DNA from: Clostridia bacterium
GTDB lineage: Bacteria; Bacillota; Clostridia; Peptostreptococcales; Anaerovoracaceae
Length of the DNA stretch: 36,065 bases
Direction: 5' to 3'
NCBI GenBank assembly: GCA_024689085.1
Contig: JAILDT010000085.1
Coordinates: 1 to 36,065, forward strand
Position numbers and translations under genes: made by a program
The notes under the pieces: generated by a model
Seen by the model: the letters and a program-made list of their open reading frames with translations, nothing else
Database searches by the model: none
Told to the model about the DNA's origin: nothing
Part shown: piece by piece, positions 1-9,335 of the stretch
Numbering within the stretch: the stretch's first letter is position 1
How the letters are laid out: every line of letters begins with the position of its first letter

Positions 1-570
1 GCTCTCAAAATCCGCGCCTCTGGCCTGCTGAGCTTTGATGATTTTATCCGTCTCCTCCAGCAGGGTCGGAATGAACCGCAGGGCGATGGTCATCATCATG
101 GCCAGCTCATGGGCCGGCAGACCAATCTTCTTGAACGGCGATAGCAGTGCTTCGATCCCATCCGTCAACCCGATCGGACGCGTTGTCAGCGTCAGCATGG
201 TCGAGCCGATGATGAGCAGTACCAGTCGGATACCGACGAAGGCCGCCATGCGCAGCCCTTCGCGGGTAATGTGCAAAACGCCGAACTGCCAGAGCACCTC
301 TCCCCGGATCATGAAGATGTTCACAATCAAGGTGAAGGCGATGATGATCAGTACTGGTTTCAGACCGCGCCATATGTATCTGCGCGGCACCCTCGACAGG
401 ATGATTACCGCTTCCAGCAGCACCACCGGCGCAATGAATCCGACAAAATCCTTCACGACAAAAAGCGCCACGATATAGAGCAGTGTCGCCATGATTTTAA
501 CCCGCGGATCCAGCCTGTGAATCACCGAGTTCCCCGGATAATATTGTCCCAGTGTGATATCTCTTATCAT
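1..570 (-). CDS. ecfT: ECF transporter transmembrane component T (EcfT), 3' end truncated by window edge
   Basis: Reverse-strand reading frame from ATG at 570 (MIRDITLGQYYPGNSVIHRLDPRVKIMATLLY...LPAHELAMMMTIALRFIPTLLEETDKIIKAQQARGADFES); hydrophobic, with EcfT-type AxxxRG ending, downstream of two ECF ATPases. Missing from the ORF table because it is open at the edge. Confidence 0.9.
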   Translation of the reverse strand, partial: MIRDITLGQYYPGNSVIHRLDPRVKIMATLLYIVALFVVKDFVGFIAPVVLLEAVIILSRVPRRYIWRGLKPVLIIIAFTLIVNIFMIRGEVLWQFGVLHITREGLRMAAFVGIRLVLLIIGSTMLTLTTRPIGLTDGIEALLSPFKKIGLPAHELAMMMTIALRFIPTLLEETDKIIKAQQARGADFES

Positions 571-592
571 TTATCTATTGCGTATGACGCCC

Positions 593-1441
593 TTATTTTC
601 CCAATGCTGCCGCGATGGCTTCCGCCGCCTGCTCCGCCGTCAGGCAGTCCGGCGGTAGTTCCATTCCCTGCTTCCTGAGCTGCGACACGATCTCTGTCGC
701 ATCAGGCAGAGCCAGTCCCATGGATTTTAATTCTTTTTCTCTCGCAAAAACATCAGCCGGCGTTCCGTCCATGGCCAGTCTGCCCCGATCGATGACCAGC
801 ACCTGATCGGACATGCGGGCGATGTCATTCATGTTGTGAGACACGAAGATGGTGATGTTCCCTTCCTCCCTGTGGATTCGTTCCACCATGTCCAGAATAT
901 CGTAATGCGCCTTCGGATTGAGTCCGGCCGTTGGCTCGTCGAGAACCAGCACTTCCGGTTTCATCGCCAATACGCCTGCGATAGCGACGCGCCGCCGCTG
1001 TCCGCCGGAGAGTTCGAATGGCGACTGATCTTTGATATGTTCATAATCCAGCCCGACGAGTTCAATGGAGTCGCGCACCCTCTGATCGATTTCCTCCTGG
1101 GTCAGTCCCAGGTTTCCCGGACCGAAGGCGACGTCTTTGGCCACCGTCTCTTCAAAGAGCTGGTATTCCGGGTACTGAAAAACCAGCCCGACCTTTCTCC
1201 TGATGTCGAGCATCTTCGTGTGGCTGTCCGTAATGTCAACACCGTCAATGACGATGGTTCCGGATTCCGGTTTCAGAAGACCATTGAGATGCTGCAGCAA
1301 CGTGGACTTGCCGGATCCCGTATGTCCGATAATGCCCACGAAACTGCCGTCTTCGATCCGAAAACTGACGTCGTCGAGCGCTACCGATTCATGCGGCAGT
1401 CCTTCATTATAGATATGTGTCAGATTCTTTACTTCTATCAT
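593..1441 (-). CDS. ecfA2: ECF transporter ATPase A2
   Basis: Walker A GHTGSGKST, signature LSGGQRRRVAIAG, Walker B VLVLDEPTAGLNP; EcfA2-type N-terminus (MIEVKNLTHIYNEGLPHESVALDDVSF). Confidence 0.93.
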   Translation of the reverse strand: MIEVKNLTHIYNEGLPHESVALDDVSFRIEDGSFVGIIGHTGSGKSTLLQHLNGLLKPESGTIVIDGVDITDSHTKMLDIRRKVGLVFQYPEYQLFEETVAKDVAFGPGNLGLTQEEIDQRVRDSIELVGLDYEHIKDQSPFELSGGQRRRVAIAGVLAMKPEVLVLDEPTAGLNPKAHYDILDMVERIHREEGNITIFVSHNMNDIARMSDQVLVIDRGRLAMDGTPADVFAREKELKSMGLALPDATEIVSQLRKQGMELPPDCLTAEQAAEAIAAALGK

Positions 1442-2289
1442 CAGGCCTTCGCCTCCATCAGTGCGCTGACGAGTTCCTCATCGGTAAGTATGCTGTCCGG
1501 CAGTTCGACGCCCCGTTTTCTCAGCAGGGACGCCATCCGCACCGCAGTCGGAACGCCCAGACTCAGGGCTTCCAGTTCCTCTTCCTGCGAGAAGATTTCC
1601 CGCGGGGTGCCTTCCATCCGGATAACGCCGCCGTCCAGGACGATGACGTGATCCGCGCAGGCGGCTTCTTCCATAAAATGCGTGATAAAAACGACCGTCA
1701 TGCCTTTTCGGTTCAGCTGTCTGGCGATGCCCAGCACCTCCCGGCGGCCCTTCGGGTCGAGCATGGCAGTCGGTTCATCAAAGACGATGCACTCTGGCTC
1801 CATGGCCACAGCGCCTGCGATGGCGATTCTTTGTTTCTGCCCACCCGAGAGCAGATGCGGCGCCTTGCCTTTGTAGTCGCCCATCTCAACGCTTTCGAGC
1901 GCACTGTCGACGCGCCGGCGAATCTCCGCCGGATCGATTCCCAGATTTTCCGGTCCGAAGGCCACGTCGTCCTCGACAATGGCAGAAACAATCTGATTGT
2001 CCGGATTCTGGAAGACCATGGCCACCTTCTGGCGCACGTTCCAGGTGTTCTCCGGCGCAGCGGTATCAAGACCGTCGATGAAGACTTTGCCTGAGGTAGG
2101 CAAAAGCAGACCGTTCAGGCTCTTGGCTAATGTCGATTTGCCCGAACCATTCTGGCCAATGATGGCGGTGAAACTTCCCCGCGCAACAGTAAAGGAGACG
2201 CCGTCTATTGCTCTGGTCGCGACAGGGGCTCCTCCTTCATCCAACTTCGTATAATCAAATATAAGATCTTCTACTCTGATGTAATCCAT
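1441..2289 (-). CDS. ecfA1: ECF transporter ATPase A1
   Basis: Walker A GQNGSGKST, LLSGGQKQRIAIAGAVAM, IVFDEPTAMLDP; overlaps the ecfA2 start. Confidence 0.93.
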   Translation of the reverse strand: MDYIRVEDLIFDYTKLDEGGAPVATRAIDGVSFTVARGSFTAIIGQNGSGKSTLAKSLNGLLLPTSGKVFIDGLDTAAPENTWNVRQKVAMVFQNPDNQIVSAIVEDDVAFGPENLGIDPAEIRRRVDSALESVEMGDYKGKAPHLLSGGQKQRIAIAGAVAMEPECIVFDEPTAMLDPKGRREVLGIARQLNRKGMTVVFITHFMEEAACADHVIVLDGGVIRMEGTPREIFSQEEELEALSLGVPTAVRMASLLRKRGVELPDSILTDEELVSALMEAKA

Positions 2290-2317
2290 TTCTATGTGAT
2301 GCTGTCTTTCCGGGATA

Positions 2318-2878
2318 CTATCTTCTGCCGATGCCCACTTTGTTCAGCGCCGAAGTGATGGCGAGGGCAATCGCAATGCCGACGGCAAACTGTCCAATGT
2401 TCCACGGCACGCCGATGGCTGCCACCACCCAGGATCCATACATGACGCCCTCTGCGATGAAATATCCGAAGACCATGAACAGACCGCCGCAGACCATGGC
2501 GATGATGCGCACCGCAAGTCTGCCGTTTGCTGTGGTGCATTTAACGGTAAAGGTGTCGATGATGAGTACTGTGATGAGGGCCATGATTCCCTTGATGAAG
2601 AATGTCCACGGCGCCCACATGGCGAATCCGCCCAGCACGTCTCCCATCATGCTGCCGAGAGATGCTGCCGCGACGCTATGTTTTCTGTCCAGAAGGGCGA
2701 TGGCGATAAAGATGATGCCGTCGCTCAGGTTGACGTAGCCCTGGGTAAAAGGCACTGGAATCCGGAGTACAAAAATGGCCACCATAATGATGCACATCAT
2801 CATGGCAGTGAGAACCGTCACCGACGTCTTTTTCAGTCTTGTCTCCATTCTTGTCTCCATAAGAATCACCCTTTTCAA
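2318..2878 (-). CDS. ECF transporter substrate-binding (S) component, substrate unknown
   Basis: Small polytopic protein with VNLSDGIIFIAIALL and MGDVLGGFAMWAPWTFFIKGIMA, typical of ECF S components; in line with ecfA1/A2/T. True start may be an internal Met (METRMETRLKK). Confidence 0.8.
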   Translation of the reverse strand: MKRVILMETRMETRLKKTSVTVLTAMMMCIIMVAIFVLRIPVPFTQGYVNLSDGIIFIAIALLDRKHSVAAASLGSMMGDVLGGFAMWAPWTFFIKGIMALITVLIIDTFTVKCTTANGRLAVRIIAMVCGGLFMVFGYFIAEGVMYGSWVVAAIGVPWNIGQFAVGIAIALAITSALNKVGIGRR

Positions 2879-2973
2879 CGGCTTCTGTCTGGTTTATACT
2901 ATATTAAGCCAATATTGTATGTAATTAAATAGACAAAAATAATTATTTTTATAATAACAGTTGGAGGATTGTC

Positions 2974-4353
2974 ATGAAAGCGCTGCTTCCTGTGTTCGAC
3001 GAAACACGCGAAAAGCCATACTACCTGCAGCTCTACAGCTACATCAAGGACGCCATTCTGGCGGGCGAAATCAGAGAAGGCGAAAAGCTCCCATCCCTTA
3101 GGAGCCTTGCGCGGTCTACCGCTCTGAGCATTACCACCGTGGAGCAAAGCTACAACCAGCTTTTAGTCGAAGGATACATCTATGCAAAACCCCAGTCGGG
3201 CTATTATGTCAGCAGAGTCCTGACGGGCCGCAGTCAAACTGTACCTGCCGAAGCAGGCGATCGTGAAGCAGAAGTGTTCACCATCGAAGAAACACCCGGA
3301 CCGGATCTCCCGCCCATGCAGTACGACCCAGAGTGCTTTGACTTCAATAAATGGAAGAAGTGCATGAACAAAATCCTCAACGACTACTCCCCTTCCCTGA
3401 TGTATGAAGGAAGTCCGCAGGGCGAGAGCGCCCTGCGAACGGAGATCTCACGTTACCTCTATACGTCCCGCGGCGTGAAATGCACACCAGATCAGATTAT
3501 CATCGGCGCCGGCACACAGCAGATCACAAATCAGCTGGCCACACTCCTGCGTAAGCTGGGCGTTGAACATGTAGCCCTGGAAGATCCGGGGTACATGCCT
3601 GTCAGGAACGCTTTTCGCGACAGAGGTTTCGCCATCACATCGGTTGCAGTCCGGAACAACGGTCTGGCCATCGAGAAACTGCCGGCCAATATCCAGGCGG
3701 CCGCTTATGTCAGTCCATCCAATCATGCATATACGGGGAGCGTCATGCCGATCGGACGCCGGTATGAACTCCTTTCCTGGGCAGAGGAGAACAACAGTTA
3801 TATCATCGAAGACGACTATGACAGCGAGCTGCGGTACTTCGGCAAACCGATCCCGGCACTGAAGAGCCTGCCCGGCAGCGACCGTGTCATCTATCTGAGC
3901 TCTTTTTCGAGCACCCTCTTCGCAGCCCTCAAGATCAGTTACATGGTTCTCCCTGCAGAGATGGCACGTGTTTTCTCCTCGATTGCCGGCGATTACTCGC
4001 CGACCTGCTCCAAACTTGAGCAACTGACTCTGGCCATGTTCATGGAGAGCGGTCTCTACCAGACCCACATCAAGAAACTCCGTAAACTGTACTCCCAGAA
4101 ACTCACGCGGATTACGGAAGCGTTTCTCGCAAAAGCTCCGGACTTCGTGCGTGTCATCAATTCTTCCTCCGGCATCAGTATCATTCTGGAGATCGACTCC
4201 CCGAAAACTCCCGGGCAAATCAAAAAGGATGCCGAGGGCATCGGCATCCCTGCAGTCTGCGTTGGACGCAGAATTATTCTTTACTATAATCAGATTCCTC
4301 TTTCAGAAATCGATGGCGCCGTATCACAGTTGGCAGAGTTGTGGCGGCAATGA
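2974..4353 (+). CDS. MocR/PdxR/GabR-type regulator: GntR HTH plus aminotransferase-like domain
   Basis: N-terminal GntR HTH (YLQLYSYIKDAILAGEIREGEKLPSLRSLARSTALSITTVEQSYNQL), then fold-type I aminotransferase-like region (IIEDDYDSELRY...YLSSFSSTLFAALKISYMVLP). RBS GGAGG upstream. Confidence 0.9.
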   Translation: MKALLPVFDETREKPYYLQLYSYIKDAILAGEIREGEKLPSLRSLARSTALSITTVEQSYNQLLVEGYIYAKPQSGYYVSRVLTGRSQTVPAEAGDREAEVFTIEETPGPDLPPMQYDPECFDFNKWKKCMNKILNDYSPSLMYEGSPQGESALRTEISRYLYTSRGVKCTPDQIIIGAGTQQITNQLATLLRKLGVEHVALEDPGYMPVRNAFRDRGFAITSVAVRNNGLAIEKLPANIQAAAYVSPSNHAYTGSVMPIGRRYELLSWAEENNSYIIEDDYDSELRYFGKPIPALKSLPGSDRVIYLSSFSSTLFAALKISYMVLPAEMARVFSSIAGDYSPTCSKLEQLTLAMFMESGLYQTHIKKLRKLYSQKLTRITEAFLAKAPDFVRVINSSSGISIILEIDSPKTPGQIKKDAEGIGIPAVCVGRRIILYYNQIPLSEIDGAVSQLAELWRQ

Positions 4354-6949
4354 GAACCAGAATCGACGCGATGGTGATCAGGAGACCGTTCATGAATCCT
4401 TTTGGCCGGAAAGATAGTTCTATTTCGTGGGTTCCTGCGCTGAGTCCTGCGCTGATCCAGCAGTCGCCTGTCAACTCCGTGATTTCCGTCTTCCTGCCGT
4501 CGATTTTCATGCTCCACCCATCTTCGTAAGGGATGGATGTCACGAAGACGCCGCCCAGCCCTGCGTCGACAGTACCCTTAAGGCAAGTGTCGGTCGCATT
4601 GGTCACCGTCATGAGATTTGAAGATATCATGCTGTAGGCTTTGCTCCAGGCTTCTTCATCCAGAGTGCAGACGTAACAGGTAACACGTCCGGCTCTGCCT
4701 GATTCGAAGTCGACCTTGATCTTAAAGGTCTTGCCCTTCTCCATGACGCCGATGTTGAGGATGGATCCGCAGTCCGCCTGAACCGCGATATCCTCCGGAC
4801 TGTCTTCGCATTCTATATAGATATCTTCTGCGTAGTCCGCAGCGACATAAACGTAATACTTGGCCGCCGTTTCCGCTGTGTATGTGACGTGAACGGATCC
4901 GCTGGCGGACGGGTCGCGCAGAGTGCTTTCAATTTCAGAGTCGCTGACGTACGCTGCGCTCGTATTCGCTCCGGTCACTTCACCCTGTCCCATATTGACG
5001 AACACCTTCTCCACTTTGCCGGACGTCGCCGCCCTGACGTAATCATCCAGATTGACGAACGGATTCGCGTCATACGGCTTCCATGTCCGGATGGAATCCG
5101 GCAGCACGTATCCGATGGACAGCGGATAGTTGCTCGCATACAATCTCGAATCTCCATCCATCTTGATGAATTGGTAGTCCGGATCATTGAGCTTTCTGTT
5201 CTTGGCAATCAGATAGTCCACGTTGGTAATGCAGCTGGTCACCGGACTTGTTTCATTGAAGTTAAACCGGTTGCTGCCCGGGTGTCCCTCCAGTCCGATG
5301 CGCTCCATCAGGGTGGTCGTATTGCTGTTCAGCGTCGAGGAAAACTGACCCATGCCTCTGTAATGATAGAAGGCCGGACAGTTATGAATGAGCGGATCGT
5401 CGATCTCCATCCGCGCGAATCTGCCGTTTCCGCCGTCTGCGGTAGCGCCTCCTTCCTCTCCCGCGTACTTCGCCAATCGAGTGACGCTGGCTTTATTTTC
5501 ATTATAGGTTTCCCGCGAGGAATTGCCCATCGTGTCGAAATACATGCCAGTAGACACGCACAGTTCCGCCGCGACCACAACGGCCAGCAGTACCATGAAC
5601 GGCCGGCGCGTCAGCTTTTGCCGTTTGTAGAGTCCGAAGAGGATGCCGTACGCTGTAGTCAGCGCCAGCCCGTAATACATGAACATATTCATGTTGTCGA
5701 CTGCATTCGTCAGAATCTTCTGCGCCAGAATGTAGTACCCGCCAATCAGGACAAACAGCCCAAAGATCCTGCTCTGCCTGATGTCGTGCAGCCTGTTGAA
5801 CGCCCGATAGCCCATGGCCACGAGGACGAAGCAAATGACGAACGAAAATCTATGCGGCAGCTGGTTCGGGAAGTGCATCCCGTGCCAGACGAAATCCAGT
5901 TTATTGACGTTAAGACTCAGGTACATAAGGACGAGGAAGGCGCCGTTCAGCGCTTTCTCTCTGTACGAAATCTCTCTGGACATGAAGTAGCAGGCCAGCA
6001 TCACTGTTACGAGGAATCCGCAGCAGAGATTCGGCAGTCCATCGAGGTACGTCAGATGCGCGACCGGGAACAGTTGGTTGATCACATCCAGCGCGTCATA
6101 ATACAGCTTCCACTCTTCCGGCATGGACGAGGAGAAGTAGTAGGCGTTCTGCATGCTGATGTACGTAGGCAAAAGCATTACTGCGGACATGGCGATTCCC
6201 AGCAGAGAAGCACCGACCGCTTTCAGAGTCGTGAACAGGCATGCTTTCGCACCTCTGTTCCTGACGGTGATGAAGTAGCACACTGGATAGTAAGCGAGCA
6301 CGAAAATGCACACCATGATGGCGATATAGTAATTACTGAACACAATAATCGCCAGCGTGACGGTGTACAGCGCCATGCGTCCGTCTTTGATGAGCCGGTT
6401 GAGACCGAGCATAAGCAAAGGCAGCAGCATGACAGCGTCCAGCCACATGATGCACCAGTAGTACCCAATAGTGAAGGAACTGAGGGCGTACATGGAGGAG
6501 AAGAGGACTGTCTTCAGTCCCGCCTTTCTGTCAGCCAGAAGTTCCACAGGATTGTAAACATTCTTGAGGTAGATGTACATGAAGCTTCCCGACAGGCCGA
6601 TCTTGATGAGCAGGATGACGCTCACCGCTTCCACAATCAGTGATTTCGGGAAGAACACGAGAAGCAGATTCAGCGGGCTGGCCCCATAATAGGACAGGAG
6701 GCACCAGAAATTGCATCCGCCGCCGCTGTTCCAGGAGTAGAAGAGACTTCCTCCGCCCTGGAGTCTGCACTGAAGTTCGCTGAGGAACGGAATGTACTGG
6801 TGATACATGTCGATGATCGCCAGCTGCTGCGAACCAAACGGATAAATGCCCGTCAGCGCGAAAACAAACACCAGTATGCATACCGGCAGGAAGAACGCCA
6901 TGAAGACGTATCTGTTCACTTTGAAGAAGTTCTGGATCTTATTCTTCAA
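4274..6949 (-). CDS. YfhO-family multipass membrane protein
   Basis: Long hydrophobic protein with YfhO-like N-terminus (YPFGSQQLAIIDMYHQYIPFLSELQCRLQGGGSLFYSWNSGGGCNF) and C-terminal beta-rich YfhO region (VFVTSIPYEDGWSMKIDGRKTEI). TTG at 6949 overlapping the upstream GT stop is a likelier start than ATG 7021. Confidence 0.85.
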   Translation of the reverse strand: MKNKIQNFFKVNRYVFMAFFLPVCILVFVFALTGIYPFGSQQLAIIDMYHQYIPFLSELQCRLQGGGSLFYSWNSGGGCNFWCLLSYYGASPLNLLLVFFPKSLIVEAVSVILLIKIGLSGSFMYIYLKNVYNPVELLADRKAGLKTVLFSSMYALSSFTIGYYWCIMWLDAVMLLPLLMLGLNRLIKDGRMALYTVTLAIIVFSNYYIAIMVCIFVLAYYPVCYFITVRNRGAKACLFTTLKAVGASLLGIAMSAVMLLPTYISMQNAYYFSSSMPEEWKLYYDALDVINQLFPVAHLTYLDGLPNLCCGFLVTVMLACYFMSREISYREKALNGAFLVLMYLSLNVNKLDFVWHGMHFPNQLPHRFSFVICFVLVAMGYRAFNRLHDIRQSRIFGLFVLIGGYYILAQKILTNAVDNMNMFMYYGLALTTAYGILFGLYKRQKLTRRPFMVLLAVVVAAELCVSTGMYFDTMGNSSRETYNENKASVTRLAKYAGEEGGATADGGNGRFARMEIDDPLIHNCPAFYHYRGMGQFSSTLNSNTTTLMERIGLEGHPGSNRFNFNETSPVTSCITNVDYLIAKNRKLNDPDYQFIKMDGDSRLYASNYPLSIGYVLPDSIRTWKPYDANPFVNLDDYVRAATSGKVEKVFVNMGQGEVTGANTSAAYVSDSEIESTLRDPSASGSVHVTYTAETAAKYYVYVAADYAEDIYIECEDSPEDIAVQADCGSILNIGVMEKGKTFKIKVDFESGRAGRVTCYVCTLDEEAWSKAYSMISSNLMTVTNATDTCLKGTVDAGLGGVFVTSIPYEDGWSMKIDGRKTEITELTGDCWISAGLSAGTHEIELSFRPKGFMNGLLITIASILVLIAATTLPTVIRRHRFLKEESDYSKE

Positions 6950-7937
6950 TATTTGATTCCTTTTCCACGTAGACTGGTCTGCCCTTGGTCTCGAGATACA
7001 TTCTGCCGATGTATTCTCCAATCAGGCCAAGAATGGCAATGATGACCCCGCCAAAGAACAGAATGAGGCAGATGGTAGACGCGTATCCCGGCGTGTCCTT
7101 GCCCATGACGAGGGTCTTGATAATTTCTATAATCAGATAAAGGGCCGATCCCACGGCGACGACTCCGCCGAAGGCTCCCGCAAATTTCAGCGGTGAATCC
7201 GCAAAATCTATGAAACCGTCGATGGCGTACCTGGTGAGTCCCCAGACGGTCCACTTGGTCTCACCTGAAAACCGCTTCACGTTCTCGAATTCGATCCACT
7301 CTGTATCGAACCCGACCCAGGCGAAGATGCCCTTGCTGAAGCGCTGGGTCTCCGGCATGTCGGCGATGGCCTTCACCATCCGCCGGGACATGAGCCGGAA
7401 GTCGACGGCGCCGTCGACGATTTCGATTTCACAGTATTTGTTCATCAGTTTGTAGAAGAGTCTGGCAAAGGCGCTCCGGATCTTCGGTTCTCCTTTCCTG
7501 CTGACTCTTCTGGCGGCAACGGTGTCGCAGTCTGTCTTCTCCATCTTCTTCAGCATCTCGCCGATAAGCTGCGGCGGGTGCTGCAGGTCCGCATCAATCA
7601 GGACCGCCAGATCAGCCGGCCGACCGCCTCTGGTGCCTTTGGCGGAAGCCTTCAATCCTGCGTAGATAGCAGCCTCCTTGCCGAAGTTTCTGCTGAAGGA
7701 AATGTACTTGACTGCGGTCAGTTCCTCCGCACCCCGGTCGGCGATCTGCTTGATCTGCTGCAGGGTTCCGTCGGTGCTGCCGTCGTCGATAAAAATGTAA
7801 CTGAAATCATAGCTGTTTTCAAGGCCGCCGCTTTCCGCGATCTGCGCCTCCACAGCCTGCACCGTCTCATAAAAGGCTACGATATTTTGTTCCTCGTTAT
7901 AGCAAGGAACGATGATGTCGATGCGTTTCGTGTCCAT
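6939..7937 (-). CDS. Family 2 glycosyltransferase, GtrB/CsbB-like polyprenyl-phosphate glycosyltransferase
   Basis: GT-A motifs IIVPCYNEEQN, FIDDGSTDGT, LIDADLQHPP, and two C-terminal TM segments. Start placed at MDTKRIDIIVPC (7937) because a promoter lies inside the longer ORF. Confidence 0.9.
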   Translation of the reverse strand: MDTKRIDIIVPCYNEEQNIVAFYETVQAVEAQIAESGGLENSYDFSYIFIDDGSTDGTLQQIKQIADRGAEELTAVKYISFSRNFGKEAAIYAGLKASAKGTRGGRPADLAVLIDADLQHPPQLIGEMLKKMEKTDCDTVAARRVSRKGEPKIRSAFARLFYKLMNKYCEIEIVDGAVDFRLMSRRMVKAIADMPETQRFSKGIFAWVGFDTEWIEFENVKRFSGETKWTVWGLTRYAIDGFIDFADSPLKFAGAFGGVVAVGSALYLIIEIIKTLVMGKDTPGYASTICLILFFGGVIIAILGLIGEYIGRMYLETKGRPVYVEKESNIEE

Positions 7938-7943
7938 GGGCCT

Positions 7944-7973
7944 ATTGTACGGCTTTTGAATTATCCTTGTCAA
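7944..7973 (-). promoter_or_regulatory. Sigma-A-type promoter for the GtrB-like gene
   Basis: Minus strand TTGACA (7973-7968), 18-bp spacer, TACAAT (7949-7944), 6 nt before ATG 7937. Confidence 0.65.
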
Positions 7974-7988
7974 CGAAGTGCAGCAAAA

Positions 7989-8012
7989 AGAGACCCGCCG
8001 AAGCGGGTCTCT
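7989..8012 (-). terminator. Intrinsic terminator downstream of the saccharopine-dehydrogenase-like gene
   Basis: Inverted repeat AGAGACCCGC-cgaa-GCGGGTCTCT, followed on the minus strand by TTTTTG. Confidence 0.85.
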
Positions 8013-8048
8013 CTGGTATCAGCAATTGCTGATGCTTTTGCATGAAAT

Positions 8049-9335
8049 TTATTTGCTGACTGCTGCGAGGAAGGCCTTCTCGGAAAGTTCGTCAGCATAC
8101 TCTGAATCCATTTCCTTGATTCCTGCAGGGAATTCGTACTTCGCCAGTCTCTCTACGAATGGATCTGGATCGAAGTGCTCAGGACCCCAGGCGCCCGGTT
8201 CATTCCAGATGCCTTTCGCAATCAGTTCCATCATGATGACAGGACCTACTGCAGTCTGCGCTACGACTGAGTTGGTCGTGTACTTCTTGATGCATTCCTG
8301 GTTGTCAGCTACCTGATAGAGATATACTGATCTGTACTTACCGTCTTTCCAGCCGGTTACCCAAGTGCCTGCGCAGCCCTTGCCAGTCATTTCATCGGTT
8401 GCTCCAACTGGTGAAGGGATGACTTTGCAGACAAAGTCTCTCGGTGTGATTTCGCTGTCACCAACCTTGACCTTATCTCTCTTGTTGTCGAGGCCCCATC
8501 CGTGGAGGGTCAGCAGCTTCGCTCTGAACTCTCTCGGAACACCGTACTTGAAGGTAACTCTGTTGCAGTCGATTTCTCTAGGAACGAGCAGTACTTCTTC
8601 GTGCTCTACGTTTACAACCTCTACGTCGCCGATTCCGCCAGGGAAGTTGAAGATCTCAGGTTCTGAGAATGGCTCTGTGCAGAACCAGTGTCCGTCTGGA
8701 TTCTCTTCATTCTTTTCCCAGATGACAGGTGGCTGCAGACATTCTTCGATGGTTGTCCATACGGAGAATCCGAAGTCGGAATCCGTGTTTCCGTAGTTGT
8801 CGCCGTCACGTACGTCTACTCTGTCGATCTTGTCGAAGAGATGTACCGCAGCATACTTCGCGAATACGTCAGCCATACCTGGCTCTACACCGGATCCGCA
8901 TACTGCGATCTTGCCGGAAGCTTCCCATTCCTTCTGCTTAGCAAACTGATAATCGCCCAGTTTGATGTATGGCAGTTCATACGGTTTTTCTGGATGCTCT
9001 GTTCCAAGTGTCATGGCGCAGTCAAGATATCCAATCTTCAGCTCCAGGCATGTATCGAAAATAGTCTGGTTCATTCTTGGGTCGCAAGCGTTCATAGCGA
9101 AGTCGCATCCGTGCTCTGCAACAACAGCCTTGATGCTTTCAGGATCCATTGCGTTGATCTGTGCAGGAACGAACTTGCCGCCGCCGCAGATTTCGTTGGC
9201 TACTTTTTCTGCTCTGGCCAGGTCATAGTCGGCTACTACTACTTTTTCAGCCCAGTCGCCTTCCGCACCGGCTCTCTCAATGATCTTAGCCGCTGAAGTA
9301 CCTACTCCGCCGGCTCCGATGATAAGTAATTTCAT
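8049..9335 (-). CDS. Saccharopine dehydrogenase-like NAD(P)-binding protein
   Basis: Rossmann start MKLLIIGAGGVGTSAAKIIERAG, saccharopine-dehydrogenase-family layout (CGSGVEPGMADVFAKYA, GGIGDVEVVNVEHEE). Substrate not assignable from sequence alone. Confidence 0.8.
   Translation of the reverse strand: MKLLIIGAGGVGTSAAKIIERAGAEGDWAEKVVVADYDLARAEKVANEICGGGKFVPAQINAMDPESIKAVVAEHGCDFAMNACDPRMNQTIFDTCLELKIGYLDCAMTLGTEHPEKPYELPYIKLGDYQFAKQKEWEASGKIAVCGSGVEPGMADVFAKYAAVHLFDKIDRVDVRDGDNYGNTDSDFGFSVWTTIEECLQPPVIWEKNEENPDGHWFCTEPFSEPEIFNFPGGIGDVEVVNVEHEEVLLVPREIDCNRVTFKYGVPREFRAKLLTLHGWGLDNKRDKVKVGDSEITPRDFVCKVIPSPVGATDEMTGKGCAGTWVTGWKDGKYRSVYLYQVADNQECIKKYTTNSVVAQTAVGPVIMMELIAKGIWNEPGAWGPEHFDPDPFVERLAKYEFPAGIKEMDSEYADELSEKAFLAAVSK

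Noticed and set aside
836-2094. 271-aa and 225-aa + strand ORFs antisense to ecfA2/ecfA1
   Set aside because: Shadow ORFs over well-supported ATPase genes; no SD or family signal.
4889-6643. 584-aa + strand ORF antisense to the YfhO gene
   Set aside because: Arg/His/Gln-rich with no recognisable domain; the opposite frame is a clear YfhO protein. Best explained by codon bias leaving an antisense frame open.
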